From assembly GCF_021556435.1 (NCBI RefSeq), contig NZ_JAKGCU010000016.1:1-64000 (forward strand): 64,000 bases of DNA. Direction: 5' to 3'. The notes beneath the pieces were generated by a model. It saw nothing but the letters and a program-made list of their open reading frames with translations. It was not told the origin of the DNA and did no database searches. This DNA comes from Gordonia tangerina. GTDB lineage: Bacteria; Actinomycetota; Actinomycetes; Mycobacteriales; Mycobacteriaceae. Shown here piece by piece: positions 8,523 to 16,215 of the stretch; position 1 is the first letter of the stretch; each line of letters begins with the position of its first letter. The position numbers and the translations under genes were made by a program.

Positions 8523-8674
8523 TTCTTGTCCTTGCTGTAGATGGCGATGTATTCGGTTAGCGCTTCGCGGATGACGTCGGAGAGGGTTTCGCCGCGTGCC
8601 TGAGCGATGCGCAATGCCGGGTCCCAGATGTTGTCTGGGACCCGGACGTTGCGGTTGGGTGTTCCTCTGCTCAC
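8516..8674 (-). CDS. ribbon-helix-helix (CopG/Arc-like) DNA-binding protein
   Basis: 52 residues starting GTG (VSRGTPNRNVRVPDNIW) in a GTGA overlap with the upstream gene. The strand RNVRVPDNIW followed by two helices (PALRIAQARGETLSDVIREALTEYIAIY) is the textbook RHH fold, dimerising and binding operators through the strand. It is the second gene after an internal promoter that carries two palindromes, so it is a good candidate to bind them. Confidence 0.8.
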   Translation of the reverse strand: MSRGTPNRNVRVPDNIWDPALRIAQARGETLSDVIREALTEYIAIYSKDKKC

Positions 8675-8847
8675 CGGCCGACCCATTCGGGCTTGGTGAC
8701 TTCGGTGGCTTGTCCGGTGGCGATGGCGAGTTCGGCTTCTGCGAGGGGGATGCGGAAGGATCGGAATGCGGCGTGGCTGAAGTACCAGGCCATGCGGCGG
8801 CCGCTCTTGGTGGTGGTGAACCAGATTTCTTTGGCGTTGGTGTTCAT
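8671..8847 (-). CDS. small hypothetical phage protein
   Basis: 58 residues from MNTNAKEIWFTTTKSGRRMAWYF, with an AGAGAGAGGGA ribosome site upstream. The fold appears short alpha/beta (SFRIPLAEAELAIATGQATEV). It is the first gene after the promoter with twin palindromes and is coupled to the RHH gene by a GTGA overlap. Function unknown. Confidence 0.72.
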   Translation of the reverse strand: MNTNAKEIWFTTTKSGRRMAWYFSHAAFRSFRIPLAEAELAIATGQATEVTKPEWVGR

Positions 8848-8866
8848 TTCGTGTCCCTCTCTCTTG

Positions 8867-8906
8867 GTGTAATTACACTCTAGCACGGTGTACTTACACC
8901 ACGCAA
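8867..8906 (-). promoter_or_regulatory. internal leftward promoter with twin palindromic operators
   Basis: Leftward promoter TTGCGT (8901-8906), 18-base spacer, TAGAGT (8877-8882). Two palindromes overlie it: GTGTAATTACAC (8867-8878, perfect) and GGTGTACTTACACC (8887-8900, one central mismatch). Their centres are 21 bases apart, two helical turns. The predicted start is about 23 bases before the gene ending at 8671. Sites are read directly; activity is inferred. Confidence 0.65.
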
Positions 8907-8909
8907 CCC

Positions 8910-9200
8910 CTACGCGGCTTCTCCCGTGCATCGTTGAACATGGGTACGGAAACGCCGCGGGAACTCACGGGCGGTGGTGAACCACCCACACGAACACCAC
9001 GACGTAGCCAGATCAGTACGGGACAGGTGATGCCCGCAGGTGAAACATGCGGGGGAACACAACGGCAGAAACGACGGCGACTTCACCCGCTCCACCCCTG
9101 CATCGAATGATTCCCCGCACGCTGTGCACGTCACCTGGACTTGGCCGGCGCAGTTGGAGTCCAACGGATACCGGCGACGATCGATCGTGTAGTCAGCCAT
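8910..9200 (-). CDS. zinc-ribbon phage protein
   Basis: 96 residues from MADYTIDRRRYPLD; ATG shares a base with the upstream stop. Three Cys clusters: VTCTACGESF, LCSPACFTCGHHL and WCSCGWF, enough for two zinc sites, ending with RTHVQRCTGEAA. It could bind nucleic acid or act as a structural adaptor. No named family. Confidence 0.7.
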   Translation of the reverse strand: MADYTIDRRRYPLDSNCAGQVQVTCTACGESFDAGVERVKSPSFLPLCSPACFTCGHHLSRTDLATSWCSCGWFTTAREFPRRFRTHVQRCTGEAA

Positions 9201-9505
9201 CAACCGAGTCCTGTCCGTCGGATCGGATAGTCCGTGACGATGGGAGTGCCATCCGCGTTGGGGCCGCTGCGGGAGACGGTGACGAACTCGGTGCCGATAT
9301 GCACATCCACTACCCCGTACGGGTCGATACCCATCATCTTGAGGGCTTGGTAGATGCGGCCGGAGGAGATCGACGCCTGAAGTTTCGGGGTGGGTTCTGG
9401 TTCTTCCATGCTGGTTCCTTCGTCTTGGGGTGTTCCGAACATCCAGTCGGACAGCCGCATGTGGAAACGGTCGATGTGGTGGATGACCTTGTCGCGGCGG
9501 TTCAC
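9200..9505 (-). CDS. small phage protein with WMFGTP motif
   Basis: 101 residues from a GTG (VNRRDKVIHHIDRFHMRLSDWMFGTPQ) in a GTGA overlap. The HMRLSDWMFGTPQ segment resembles one in the prophage gene at 12134-12304 (TWMFGTPRH). The C-terminal part (SISSGRIYQALKMMGIDPYGVVDVHIGTEFVTVSR) looks like a separate small domain. Function unknown. Confidence 0.68.
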   Translation of the reverse strand: MNRRDKVIHHIDRFHMRLSDWMFGTPQDEGTSMEEPEPTPKLQASISSGRIYQALKMMGIDPYGVVDVHIGTEFVTVSRSGPNADGTPIVTDYPIRRTGLG

Positions 9506-9939
9506 GTGTTGCCTCCGAACACGCGGGTCTTCACTCGGGCGTCGCCGATCTGCGATGCCCATTGTTCCGCCTGCACTGCCAAGCCAATTCGGTTGTAGGC
9601 AGTGCTCACGGAGACCCAACTGGCAACACTCCGGTATGGCGGGTACACAAGCACTTCCCCGTAGGGCTTTGGGCGCGGGTTGTTCACCTCTGACTGGGTG
9701 CGCTCCTGCTCCATCTTCGCCTTGTAGGCCTTCAGCCCCTGCTCCCACTCATCGAGAGGGATGACACGACCGACCCCGTCGAAGGTGATCTCCTCCACCT
9801 CACAGAGCACGCCGTACTGGTCAACCACCGCGGTATCGGCTTCATAGCGCATCAATTCGAGGTCGTAACAGTCCGTGATGTCGTACTCCTCACGGACTTC
9901 GGTGCTGCCGTAGCGGGAGAACCACATCAGGTATTTCAT
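9502..9939 (-). CDS. hypothetical phage protein
   Basis: 145 residues. Acidic N-terminal region (REEYDITDCYDLELMRYEAD, VLCEVEEITFDGV), a helical middle (LDEWEQGLKAYKAKMEQE) and a C-terminal part rich in aromatic residues. No family recognised. Coupled to both neighbours by four-base overlaps. Confidence 0.68.
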   Translation of the reverse strand: MKYLMWFSRYGSTEVREEYDITDCYDLELMRYEADTAVVDQYGVLCEVEEITFDGVGRVIPLDEWEQGLKAYKAKMEQERTQSEVNNPRPKPYGEVLVYPPYRSVASWVSVSTAYNRIGLAVQAEQWASQIGDARVKTRVFGGNT

Positions 9940-10079
9940 GCGTTGTCTCCGTCTATGAGGTAGGGGGCCATCTGATCGCAGGCATCCGCAAACCCCTCGT
10001 GATACGCCTGAGACTCAAGAGTGGGGGCATCACACAACACTTTGCCGATGAACACGGTGATGGCGCGCAGGATGTTCAT
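9936..10079 (-). CDS. small hypothetical phage protein
   Basis: 47 residues, MNILRAITVFIGKVLCDAPTL then an acidic tail. The first 15 residues are hydrophobic enough for a membrane-associated helix. It starts and ends in ATGA overlaps, which supports it despite its size. Confidence 0.6.
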   Translation of the reverse strand: MNILRAITVFIGKVLCDAPTLESQAYHEGFADACDQMAPYLIDGDNA

Positions 10080-10354
10080 GACGGCCATCCGATGCGTTCG
10101 CGTTCCCCGTATTCGGTGACCAGGTTGATGACGCAGTGCTCGTGGTCGACGAGGAACCGCAACGCGTTCCGTAGGTATCGGTTGTCGGGGTAGTCGACCA
10201 TCTCGTCCCGCAGCAGGGGGATGATGGTGTCGCGTTTGCGCACCATGTCCCGCACCTGGTCGAGGATCTCGGTGCCGGCGTGCTGCTCCACCTCGTCGTC
10301 GGATCGTAGGGGCGGGTTGTGGCAGGTGCATTCAAGGTAGTGGTAGGTACTCAC
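10076..10354 (-). CDS. hypothetical phage protein
   Basis: 92 residues from GTG (VSTYHYLECTCHNPPL) in a GTGA overlap. An N-terminal CTCH metal-like motif, then helices (ILDQVRDMVRKRDTIIPLLRDEMV, LRNALRFLVDHEHCVINLVTEYGE). No family recognised. Confidence 0.66.
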   Translation of the reverse strand: MSTYHYLECTCHNPPLRSDDEVEQHAGTEILDQVRDMVRKRDTIIPLLRDEMVDYPDNRYLRNALRFLVDHEHCVINLVTEYGERERIGWPS

Positions 10355-10626
10355 GGTGTCTCCGATCCGCCCCAGCCCCATTCGCTGGGGAACTCACCGC
10401 CGACGATCTCTTGCAGGTCCCCCGCCACGCCGATCAATGTCTTGTCTGCGACCGAGTATTCGGAAATCTTTCGCACGATCGCTTCTAGTTCTCGTATCCG
10501 AGACACCAAAGCAGGAACATCGGCTTGCGATCGGGCAACGTCGTCCCACGGGCGTCCGCAGTAGTCGATGGACACCCATGCTGATGCTGCCCGCAATTCG
10601 ACGGCAGCCAAATCGATATCGGTCAC
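10351..10626 (-). CDS. hypothetical coiled-coil phage protein
   Basis: 91 residues, MTDIDLAAVELRAASAW, then ADVPALVSRIRELEAIVRKI. The segment DVPALVSRIRELE resembles DVLALVAQVRDLR in the next-upstream gene, so the two may be diverged tandem copies of a common phage family of small helical proteins. Function unknown. Confidence 0.66.
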   Translation of the reverse strand: MTDIDLAAVELRAASAWVSIDYCGRPWDDVARSQADVPALVSRIRELEAIVRKISEYSVADKTLIGVAGDLQEIVGGEFPSEWGWGGSETP

Positions 10627-10895
10627 TGTTCCTCACCGCCGTACATTCCGATCAGGCGATCCACCTCTGCGCGAGCTTCGTCACGTTCTTTCGCCCAAAA
10701 CTTGCCGTGCTTCACCGCCCGTTCGGCTTCGCGCTGCCAACCCTCCGCGTAGTGCTTGTGCCGCTCCACTCGCCTCCTGAGGTCGCGTACTTGTGCCACC
10801 AGAGCAAGGACATCATTGCGAGCATGGGCGATGAACCGTTCATCTGTGTCCCGGGTTGCTCGTGCTTCGATGGCATCCACATCAAGATCGGACAT
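10623..10895 (-). CDS. hypothetical coiled-coil phage protein
   Basis: 90 residues from MSDLDVDAIEARATRD. Long charged helix (VRDLRRRVERHKHYAEGWQREAERAVKHGKFWAKERDEARAEVDRL broken here for brevity) predicted as coiled coil. Shares its central D-V-x-A-L-V motif with the downstream neighbour. The start is supported by a 14-base overlap with the gene at 10882. Confidence 0.65.
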   Translation of the reverse strand: MSDLDVDAIEARATRDTDERFIAHARNDVLALVAQVRDLRRRVERHKHYAEGWQREAERAVKHGKFWAKERDEARAEVDRLIGMYGGEEQ

Positions 10896-11133
10896 CGGCG
10901 ATCCCCTCGAAGACCTTCCGCAACTCGACCATCTCGCCCTTGCGGCAATGGTTAACGCACACCGGAGTCGCGTGATAGCTGCCGTCGTGGGCATCCACCC
11001 ATCGCAAGGCCACAGCAGGCTTGTCACACGGCTGTGCCTCTCCGCCCCGCGACACCATCATCGGGCAGGTGTCGGCGAACCTCTTCACCGTGTCGTGGTC
11101 GTAGACGTAGCGCCGCTTGATTCCGTCGCTCAT
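10882..11133 (-). CDS. hypothetical phage protein with Cys motif
   Basis: 83 residues. MSDGIKRRYVYDHDTVKRFADTCPMMV, then QPCDKPAVALRW and TPVCVNHCRKGEM. Cys/His pairs could hold one zinc. No family recognised. Confidence 0.66.
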   Translation of the reverse strand: MSDGIKRRYVYDHDTVKRFADTCPMMVSRGGEAQPCDKPAVALRWVDAHDGSYHATPVCVNHCRKGEMVELRKVFEGIADVRS

Positions 11134-11279
11134 TGATGGTTCTTCTCCTCGTTGTGTTGTTGTGTGTGTCTCGCTATGTCAGCCATCCACCCCACCAGCC
11201 CGAACCCGTTCGACCCCTGCACCACCGTGTACGGGCAGTCAGGGCACTCCCACACCTGAACATCGACAGCGTCAGTCAT
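11130..11279 (-). CDS. small C2H2-like zinc-finger protein
   Basis: 49 residues from MTDAVDVQVWECPDCPYTVV. The pattern C-P-D-C, a hydrophobic stretch (FGLVGWMADIARH) and H-T-Q-Q-H matches a C2H2 finger (CxxC...HxxxxH). ATGA overlaps on both sides. Likely binds DNA, RNA or a partner; function unknown. Confidence 0.68.
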   Translation of the reverse strand: MTDAVDVQVWECPDCPYTVVQGSNGFGLVGWMADIARHTQQHNEEKNHQ

Positions 11280-11680
11280 CGAGCCTCCTGTCGTAGAGCT
11301 TTCGATGTGGTGTGCCAATACCCACACGGACACAAGTAGGTGCGGCTGGGTAGCGGCTTGCCCTGTTTTCGGGGGCTGCGCCAAACCTGGTGCATCTCAC
11401 GTTCCGCCTTCTCCTGCGACTTGAACCGATGCTTACCCGGTGTCGGGCACCGCTTCCGGTCGTTCTCCTGCTCGTCTCTCCGAAGGTTGACGTGGATGCG
11501 GTTCCACACCGTCACCGCGTCCAGCTTGCTCGGCACCCCACGCGCGTGCTGCCACCCACAGGTGCAAGCAGGCTGCCAGTGTTCCCCTTTCCTGTAGTCG
11601 GGGATCTCACTGATGGTGCAGACATGGCCGGGGATGGCGAACTTGTCGATGAGGTTGCGTATGCGTGCCGACTTGGTCAT
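11276..11680 (-). CDS. phage protein with Cys/His motifs
   Basis: 134 residues from MTKSARIRNLIDKF. ACTCGWQHAR, RCPTPGKHRFKSQEKAE and YLCPCGYWHTTSKA form two zinc-binding patterns. The ending pattern (CPCGYWHLT-like) recurs in small actinophage proteins of unknown role. Start chosen by ATGA overlap. Confidence 0.68.
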   Translation of the reverse strand: MTKSARIRNLIDKFAIPGHVCTISEIPDYRKGEHWQPACTCGWQHARGVPSKLDAVTVWNRIHVNLRRDEQENDRKRCPTPGKHRFKSQEKAEREMHQVWRSPRKQGKPLPSRTYLCPCGYWHTTSKALRQEAR

Positions 11681-11805
11681 GTCTCCTCCTCGCATTGGGG
11701 TCCACACCCTTCCGGGGTGTCCCGGTCATCGATGCGGTCACACACCCAGCAGTAGCGATCCACGGTGGGTACCTCGGGAGCCTCATCAGGCACATACGGA
11801 TTCAC
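11677..11805 (-). CDS. Cys-rich microprotein
   Basis: 42 residues, GTG start (VNPYVPDEAPEVPTVDRYCW) in a GTGA overlap. Cysteines are in CWVCDRIDD and CGPQCEEET, a four-Cys zinc-knuckle pattern. Supported mainly by the overlaps at both ends. Confidence 0.58.
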   Translation of the reverse strand: MNPYVPDEAPEVPTVDRYCWVCDRIDDRDTPEGCGPQCEEET

Positions 11806-12137
11806 AGCGGATCGTCCCCGTCGAGGAAAATGGTCAACGCCTCCACGGCGCCAGCCCTCACACCGTTCAGGTAGTCCCACATGTCGTGGAAGCTGTGGAT
11901 TGATTGCCATGTTCCGAGTGTCAGCCCGTACATGCGGGGTACGTCCACGCCGTTGCAGGACAGCCGAGAGTGGTCATCGAGCGTGATACGCAGCGGCACA
12001 CCGGCATCAGCGATGACCGCACCGGCATGCCACCGCAGTTTGTCCATCTCCGACCAGTCCGGGTCGAGTGGTGGTTCGATGTGGCTGCCTCCCACGTAGC
12101 GGACTCGGGTTACCGTCATCGGCTCGTACGTACTCAT
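11802..12137 (-). CDS. hypothetical phage protein
   Basis: 111 residues from MSTYEPMTVTRVRYVGG, preceded by CAGGAG. Beta-rich (ITLDDHSRLSCNGVDVPRMYGLTLGTWQSI) with a C-terminal helix (VRAGAVEALTIFLDG). No family recognised. Confidence 0.68.
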   Translation of the reverse strand: MSTYEPMTVTRVRYVGGSHIEPPLDPDWSEMDKLRWHAGAVIADAGVPLRITLDDHSRLSCNGVDVPRMYGLTLGTWQSIHSFHDMWDYLNGVRAGAVEALTIFLDGDDPL

Positions 12138-12304
12138 GCTGCGTTTCTCCTGCTCTTGTGTTTCACCGTGATCCTGTAGTGGTCTTCCACATCCAAAGCC
12201 ACATGCGTCCCTAAATCCGGGTGCCGTGGAGTCCCGAACATCCACGTGTGGATGGAGGAGGTCAGAAACTCGTGCAACGTGGCCGCCGGAGGGTCCAACT
12301 TCAT
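12134..12304 (-). CDS. small phage protein with WMFGTP motif
   Basis: 56 residues, MKLDPPAATLHEFLTSSIHT followed by WMFGTPRHPDLGTHVALDVE. ATGA overlaps at both ends define it. Shares WMFGTP with the gene at 9200-9505. The pattern (helix, WMFGTP, beta tail) suggests a small family used twice by this phage. Function unknown. Confidence 0.65.
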   Translation of the reverse strand: MKLDPPAATLHEFLTSSIHTWMFGTPRHPDLGTHVALDVEDHYRITVKHKSRRNAA

Positions 12305-12675
12305 GACCGTTCCTCCACGATGGCGTCGTGGTCGCCGTACCCGCAGTCACACAACAGCCGCAGCAGATCGTCCAACGGCATCACCGCCAAATGGAGCGGA
12401 GGACGCCCACCAGAGCCGCGACGCTTCACCACCAGCACTCCATGCGCGGCGCGGGCTAAAAGTCGCTGAGCGTTCAACTCAGCCAGCCAAACACGCCATC
12501 TAGTTTCGCTCTGGTCCTTGCACTGGACGATGACCCCCGGTGCGAGGTGAATATCGCCCTCATCCTCACGACGCCCCGGACGAGTACGTTCCGCGAACGG
12601 AAAACCCGAACGGCGGGCAATCGCCAGAACATCCCGCTCGTACTGGTCACCCTTGGCTTTCATGCGGTTCGTCAC
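12301..12675 (-). CDS. Holliday junction resolvase-like nuclease
   Basis: 124 residues. MKAKGDQYERDVLAIARRSG gives the G-x-x-x-E start of the restriction-like fold. EDEGDIHLAPGVIVQCKDQSE gives the D...QxK catalytic strand pair, as in archaeal Hjc and related phage resolvases. Such nucleases resolve recombination intermediates before packaging. It lies beside replication and recombination genes, which fits. Assignment is by motif only. Confidence 0.75.
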   Translation of the reverse strand: MTNRMKAKGDQYERDVLAIARRSGFPFAERTRPGRREDEGDIHLAPGVIVQCKDQSETRWRVWLAELNAQRLLARAAHGVLVVKRRGSGGRPPLHLAVMPLDDLLRLLCDCGYGDHDAIVEERS

Positions 12676-13016
12676 GCCACACCATCCACCGACTTGCGAT
12701 CCGCCAACTTCCGAATCTCAGCCATCAACTCGGCGCGACGCTCCGCAGACGCCGGCGGAGCCGCATCCAACGCCAACACATCCGAAACGGGCGCGGGCTG
12801 CCGAGACACCAGCCGCAACCGTTCGGTGATGTGACCGGGCATCAACCACTGCGACGTCTTCGCGTAATGCTCGTGCAGGGCATCCAACGCTTTCGGGAAC
12901 GTCCAGCCTGCGCGGTGGGCTGCCTCCGACCACGCCACCACATCGCCCTCGCCGATGGTGCGGCGATCGTAGGCGGATGCGGCCGTGAGGAGATCGATCA
13001 CTTCGTTGCGGTTCAT
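12672..13016 (-). CDS. hypothetical phage protein near replication genes
   Basis: 114 residues. MNRNEVIDLLTAASAYDRRTIGEGDVVAW, then FPKALDALHEHYAKTSQWLMPGHITERLRL. This helical pattern, with the LMPGHI motif, is common directly after actinophage replication initiators and may be part of the replisome-loading step. I do not recognise a defined domain. Confidence 0.65.
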   Translation of the reverse strand: MNRNEVIDLLTAASAYDRRTIGEGDVVAWSEAAHRAGWTFPKALDALHEHYAKTSQWLMPGHITERLRLVSRQPAPVSDVLALDAAPPASAERRAELMAEIRKLADRKSVDGVA

Positions 13017-13885
13017 GCGTGGCCTCGCAGTTGCAGTTGGTGGACGTTGTCGTCGGGGTCTTTGAGTGCTTGGGCGGCAGCGATGCGGGCATCGGTGGTG
13101 GATTGGGGGGCCGCTCTGGACTGCGGTCTAGGTCTGGCGTTCCTGATCCAGTTGCGCCACGTTCGGTTCCAGTCGACTTTCGTTGCGTCCTTCCCCGACT
13201 TGGACATCCAGTAGTCGACAAACTTGCGGTGCTCTGCTTCGAGGTCGATGTTCGGGCATTCGCCACGCATCTCGTCGATGACCGACTTCTCGGGCATCCA
13301 TTCCTCATGGAGTCGTGTGCCGCGGTTCCGCGGCACAACTGGAGTACTCGTAGAGGTGACTTCACTACGTTTAGTAACCCCCTCCCCATCCCCATCCCCG
13401 CAAGGTTCGAGAGGGGTTCCCGAAGGGTTAAAGGGTTCAGGAAGGGTTTCAGCGTTGTCCGGAAGGATTCGAGAGGCCGCCTCGGAGGCATCCGAACGGC
13501 GCAGCGAATCCAGCTCCGCAGCCAGAGCTTTGCGCAGGATTGGAGACTCAGTCTGCTCTGCCACACGCAGAGCGTTCTTCATCACGTTCGGCTGCTTGAT
13601 GATGCCGTCGTTGCGGATGAAGGTACGAATGAACAACTCCTCTGTGTCGGTGTCATAGCAGAGGAATCGGTGCGCCTGGAGTTCGTCGAGAGCGCGAACG
13701 ATGTCGTCCTCAGTAGTGTCCGCGCACGCCCTCGCCCACTTGCGGATCATCAGCGGTTGCACGCCGGCATTGTTGATGTCCTTCTGCGCCAGCAGCATCA
13801 TGTAGCAGCGTTGCGCCTCAACACTTCGGGCAACGAACTCCTTGTTGCGCCAGATGGACACGAGGATTCTTCCGTGTGATCTCAC
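13013..13885 (-). CDS. phage replication initiator / replisome organizer-like protein
   Basis: 290 residues from GTG (VRSHGRILVSIWRNKEF) in a GTGA overlap. The N-terminal 110 residues form a winged-helix-like region (FVARSVEAQRCYMMLLAQKD, then RKWARACADTTEDDIVRALDEL). A Pro/Ser-rich linker leads to a C-terminal W-x-x-W motif (WNRTWRNWIRNA) typical of DnaD/phage O-like initiator proteins. Position between an HNH gene and a resolvase-like gene supports replication. It could be called an HTH replication protein. Confidence 0.72.
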   Translation of the reverse strand: MRSHGRILVSIWRNKEFVARSVEAQRCYMMLLAQKDINNAGVQPLMIRKWARACADTTEDDIVRALDELQAHRFLCYDTDTEELFIRTFIRNDGIIKQPNVMKNALRVAEQTESPILRKALAAELDSLRRSDASEAASRILPDNAETLPEPFNPSGTPLEPCGDGDGEGVTKRSEVTSTSTPVVPRNRGTRLHEEWMPEKSVIDEMRGECPNIDLEAEHRKFVDYWMSKSGKDATKVDWNRTWRNWIRNARPRPQSRAAPQSTTDARIAAAQALKDPDDNVHQLQLRGHA

Positions 13886-14727
13886 GCCACCTCCACATGG
13901 TCGCCTGATGGCAGAGTGGAGGCGACGCCCAGTATTCGAGATGCTGCACTGACCGTGCACACTGGATCGCCGCATACCGCTTCGTCGCTGTGTACACAGC
14001 GCGAGTACTTCGCTATCACGTCGTCCACTGCCGCCCCCCAGCGATCCGCCAAGGTCTCGGTTGCATAAATCCATAGATCTCCGACGTGATTCGGAGTCCA
14101 CCAGGTCTGGATCGTCACTGTCTCTGAATCATTGGACTCGGCAACCTCGTCGGCCGCCATCATCTCGGCAACCTGATTCTGAACCTGTTCGATCCGTCGC
14201 CAACAGCATCCGCAGAAGTACTTCCAGGGGTCGCGGGACCTTGACTCCATTGCTACGTCGACCAACTCGTCGAGGTCGTCTAGGTCAAGGCCGGACGCGA
14301 GGAATCCGTCGACGCTAGTGCGCCAGTCGTTGGGAAGGTCGAAGTGTGCATTCTTCGATCCGTAGGTCCAGCGGTGCCACGAGTTGTCAAGGAACGAGGT
14401 GTGGTTACGTCGCCTCTCGTCGCGGGCGGAGGCACGTTGCGCTGTGACGATTTCGATTGCCTTTGCCCACCGCAGCGCGTCGGCGGCCACCTCGTCCACG
14501 AGTGGTGCGTCGGGGCTTGAGGATGTCTTGCCGGCGTTGCAGTCCTTGCACGCAGCTACGAGGTTGGACGGGTCGTTTGAACCGCCGAGCGCGACGGGGA
14601 CGACGTGATCTACCGTAAGTGCCACATCAGGCGCGGAACCGCCGCAGTATCGGCACTGGTGGTTGTCCCGGCGCAGGACCTCATACCTGAGGCGCTTGGA
14701 AACAGGCTTCCGGGTATTATCTGTCAT
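13882..14727 (-). CDS. HNH endonuclease with C-terminal extension
   Basis: 281 residues. HNH core: RYEVLRRDNHQCRYCGG, LTVDHVVPVALGGSNDPSNL and ACKDCNAGKTSSS at residues about 13-70. The remaining 200 residues, including KYFCGCCWRRIEQVQNQVAEM, are of unknown fold. It sits directly upstream of the replication initiator. The extended architecture differs from the small packaging HNH at 3593, so it is more likely a homing-type or host-DNA nuclease. Confidence 0.85.
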   Translation of the reverse strand: MTDNTRKPVSKRLRYEVLRRDNHQCRYCGGSAPDVALTVDHVVPVALGGSNDPSNLVAACKDCNAGKTSSSPDAPLVDEVAADALRWAKAIEIVTAQRASARDERRRNHTSFLDNSWHRWTYGSKNAHFDLPNDWRTSVDGFLASGLDLDDLDELVDVAMESRSRDPWKYFCGCCWRRIEQVQNQVAEMMAADEVAESNDSETVTIQTWWTPNHVGDLWIYATETLADRWGAAVDDVIAKYSRCVHSDEAVCGDPVCTVSAASRILGVASTLPSGDHVEVA

Positions 14728-14911
14728 CAGTCGAACCTCCTATGTTCGGCGAGGCCCCGGGTCCACGGTGTTCCAGCACCGCCGGGGCCGACTCATCTGT
14801 ACACCCCATCCTACCAGCGTTTATGTCTGAAACAGGTTGCGGCGGAACACAACGCAAACACCTCCGCCCCCACACATTCATCGGTGCACCACAGTCGACA
14901 CACTCAGGCAT
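14717..14911 (-). CDS. small zinc-ribbon protein
   Basis: 64 residues from MPECVDCGAPMNVWGRRCLRC. CVDCG...CLRC is a four-Cys zinc ribbon. The rest is disordered (GPGASPNIGGSTDDR). Overlaps the HNH start by 11 bases. Confidence 0.62.
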   Translation of the reverse strand: MPECVDCGAPMNVWGRRCLRCVPPQPVSDINAGRMGCTDESAPAVLEHRGPGASPNIGGSTDDR

Positions 14912-15026
14912 AGCCGCCCCCTGTCCTCGTGTTGTGCTCGCACGGGCGGGCATTCGACACACGCCCCACCACATACAGGGCAACCACCAGAAGCGTCACC
15001 ACAGTGACAACGTTGAGAATGTTCAT
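14904..15026 (-). CDS. single-pass membrane microprotein
   Basis: 40 residues, MNILNVVTVVTLLVVALYVV then a short hydrophilic tail with one Cys and one His. One clear transmembrane helix at residues 5-22. ATGA overlap with the upstream gene. Function unknown. Confidence 0.6.
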   Translation of the reverse strand: MNILNVVTVVTLLVVALYVVGRVSNARPCEHNTRTGGGYA

Positions 15027-15139
15027 GCGGTGTCCTCGTGTTCGCGGCAGTGTCGGGCGACATCCGCCTGGTGTGCTGTCCGGTCGCCGGTCTGCTCGAT
15101 GCGATGCCCGCACCAGCGGGTCCAGATGTGTGGGTTCAC
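15023..15139 (-). CDS. Cys/His microprotein
   Basis: 38 residues from GTG (VNPHIWTRWCGHRIEQTGDR), then AHQADVARHCREHEDTA. W-C-G-H and H-C-x-x-H could bind one metal ion. It is bounded by a GTGA overlap with the cytosine methyltransferase and an ATGA overlap with the membrane microprotein. Confidence 0.55.
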   Translation of the reverse strand: MNPHIWTRWCGHRIEQTGDRTAHQADVARHCREHEDTA

Positions 15140-16215
15140 GCGGACACCCCCAACGCGACCGGATGCAGCAGCGACATCGCATACGCCGCCTGCTGAGGCA
15201 CCACACCATTCCCGAGCGCCTTCAACTGCTCATTGCGGGAGATGTCCACCCCGGTCACCCATCCGGCGGGTAGGCCCATCATCCACTCCACTAGAAGAGG
15301 TGACAGTCGTTGCCCGTTTCGTCCCCGTTCGGTGGGGTGGGGTGCGGGTCGCCCGATGATGTGTTCCCAGCGTTCGATTGCGGGTTTGTAGTCGCCCCAA
15401 TCGACTTCGCCACCCCCGGCAGTAGTAGCTCGTTCGACCTGGCACCCGATCTCGTGAGGTGTCCCCCCATGCCGTCCGCAACACTCGGCGTCGGGAGAAG
15501 GTATTGCGGCCCAGCGATCTCGCCGATCAGCACCAGTGCGTCCGTCAGTGTCACGCCCGTCGAATGGCTTGAGTTCGGATTGTTCCGCCGCGACGTGCAG
15601 TTGCGGGTTCCGGTCGAGTCCGTGACCACTGGCGTGGGCAGTAGGTGCTCCACTTCGTCGGCCAGCGTCGGCCCATGACCGCCCGCCTTCCGCTTGTCGG
15701 GGTGTTGACTCCCGCCATTGATCGCCAACTGTGAGGTCGGCGTCTTCAACAACAATGAACAGTCGCTCTCGCCTGTGGGGTGCTCCGATGTCGGAAGCTC
15801 GTACGCTGACCCATCGCGCATGTAGCCCGTCTTCGGCCAGGTCCCCGAGTACTCGATCGAACCCCAGAGACCGGTGTCCGGCCACGTTTTCCAGGACTGT
15901 GTATCGGGGTCGTAGGTGGCGAATTGCTTCCCTGACGTAGGGCCAGAGGTGTCGTTCATCGTTGGTTCCTTGTCGTCTGCCGGCGGCACTGAACGGCTGG
16001 CACGGGTAACCGCCGGTGAGGATGTCGACCGGTTCGACCTGCGACCAGTCGACAGTGGTGACGTCGCCGTGGTTGGGAGTGTCGGGCCAGTGGTGGGCGA
16101 GGATCTTCGACGGAGCCTGGTCATATTCGACGAACCATGCTGTCTCCGAACCGAAGGCCGCATTTGCTGCCATGTCCAGGCCGGCGTATCCGGAGAAGAG
16201 TGACCCTGTTTTCAT
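15136..16215 (-). CDS. DNA (cytosine-5) methyltransferase
   Basis: 359 residues from MKTGSLFSGYAGLD (motif I; ATGA overlap sets the start). Motif IV PCQPFSAAGR holds catalytic Cys72. Motif VI is ENVAG (109-113), motif VIII PHRRERLF, and LKALGNGVVPQQA near the C-terminus completes motif X. The target-recognition stretch has low-complexity inserts. No restriction enzyme gene is adjacent, so it is an orphan, most likely protecting phage DNA from host restriction (inference). Confidence 0.93.
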   Translation of the reverse strand: MKTGSLFSGYAGLDMAANAAFGSETAWFVEYDQAPSKILAHHWPDTPNHGDVTTVDWSQVEPVDILTGGYPCQPFSAAGRRQGTNDERHLWPYVREAIRHLRPRYTVLENVAGHRSLGFDRVLGDLAEDGLHARWVSVRASDIGAPHRRERLFIVVEDADLTVGDQWRESTPRQAEGGRSWADAGRRSGAPTAHASGHGLDRNPQLHVAAEQSELKPFDGRDTDGRTGADRRDRWAAIPSPDAECCGRHGGTPHEIGCQVERATTAGGGEVDWGDYKPAIERWEHIIGRPAPHPTERGRNGQRLSPLLVEWMMGLPAGWVTGVDISRNEQLKALGNGVVPQQAAYAMSLLHPVALGVSA

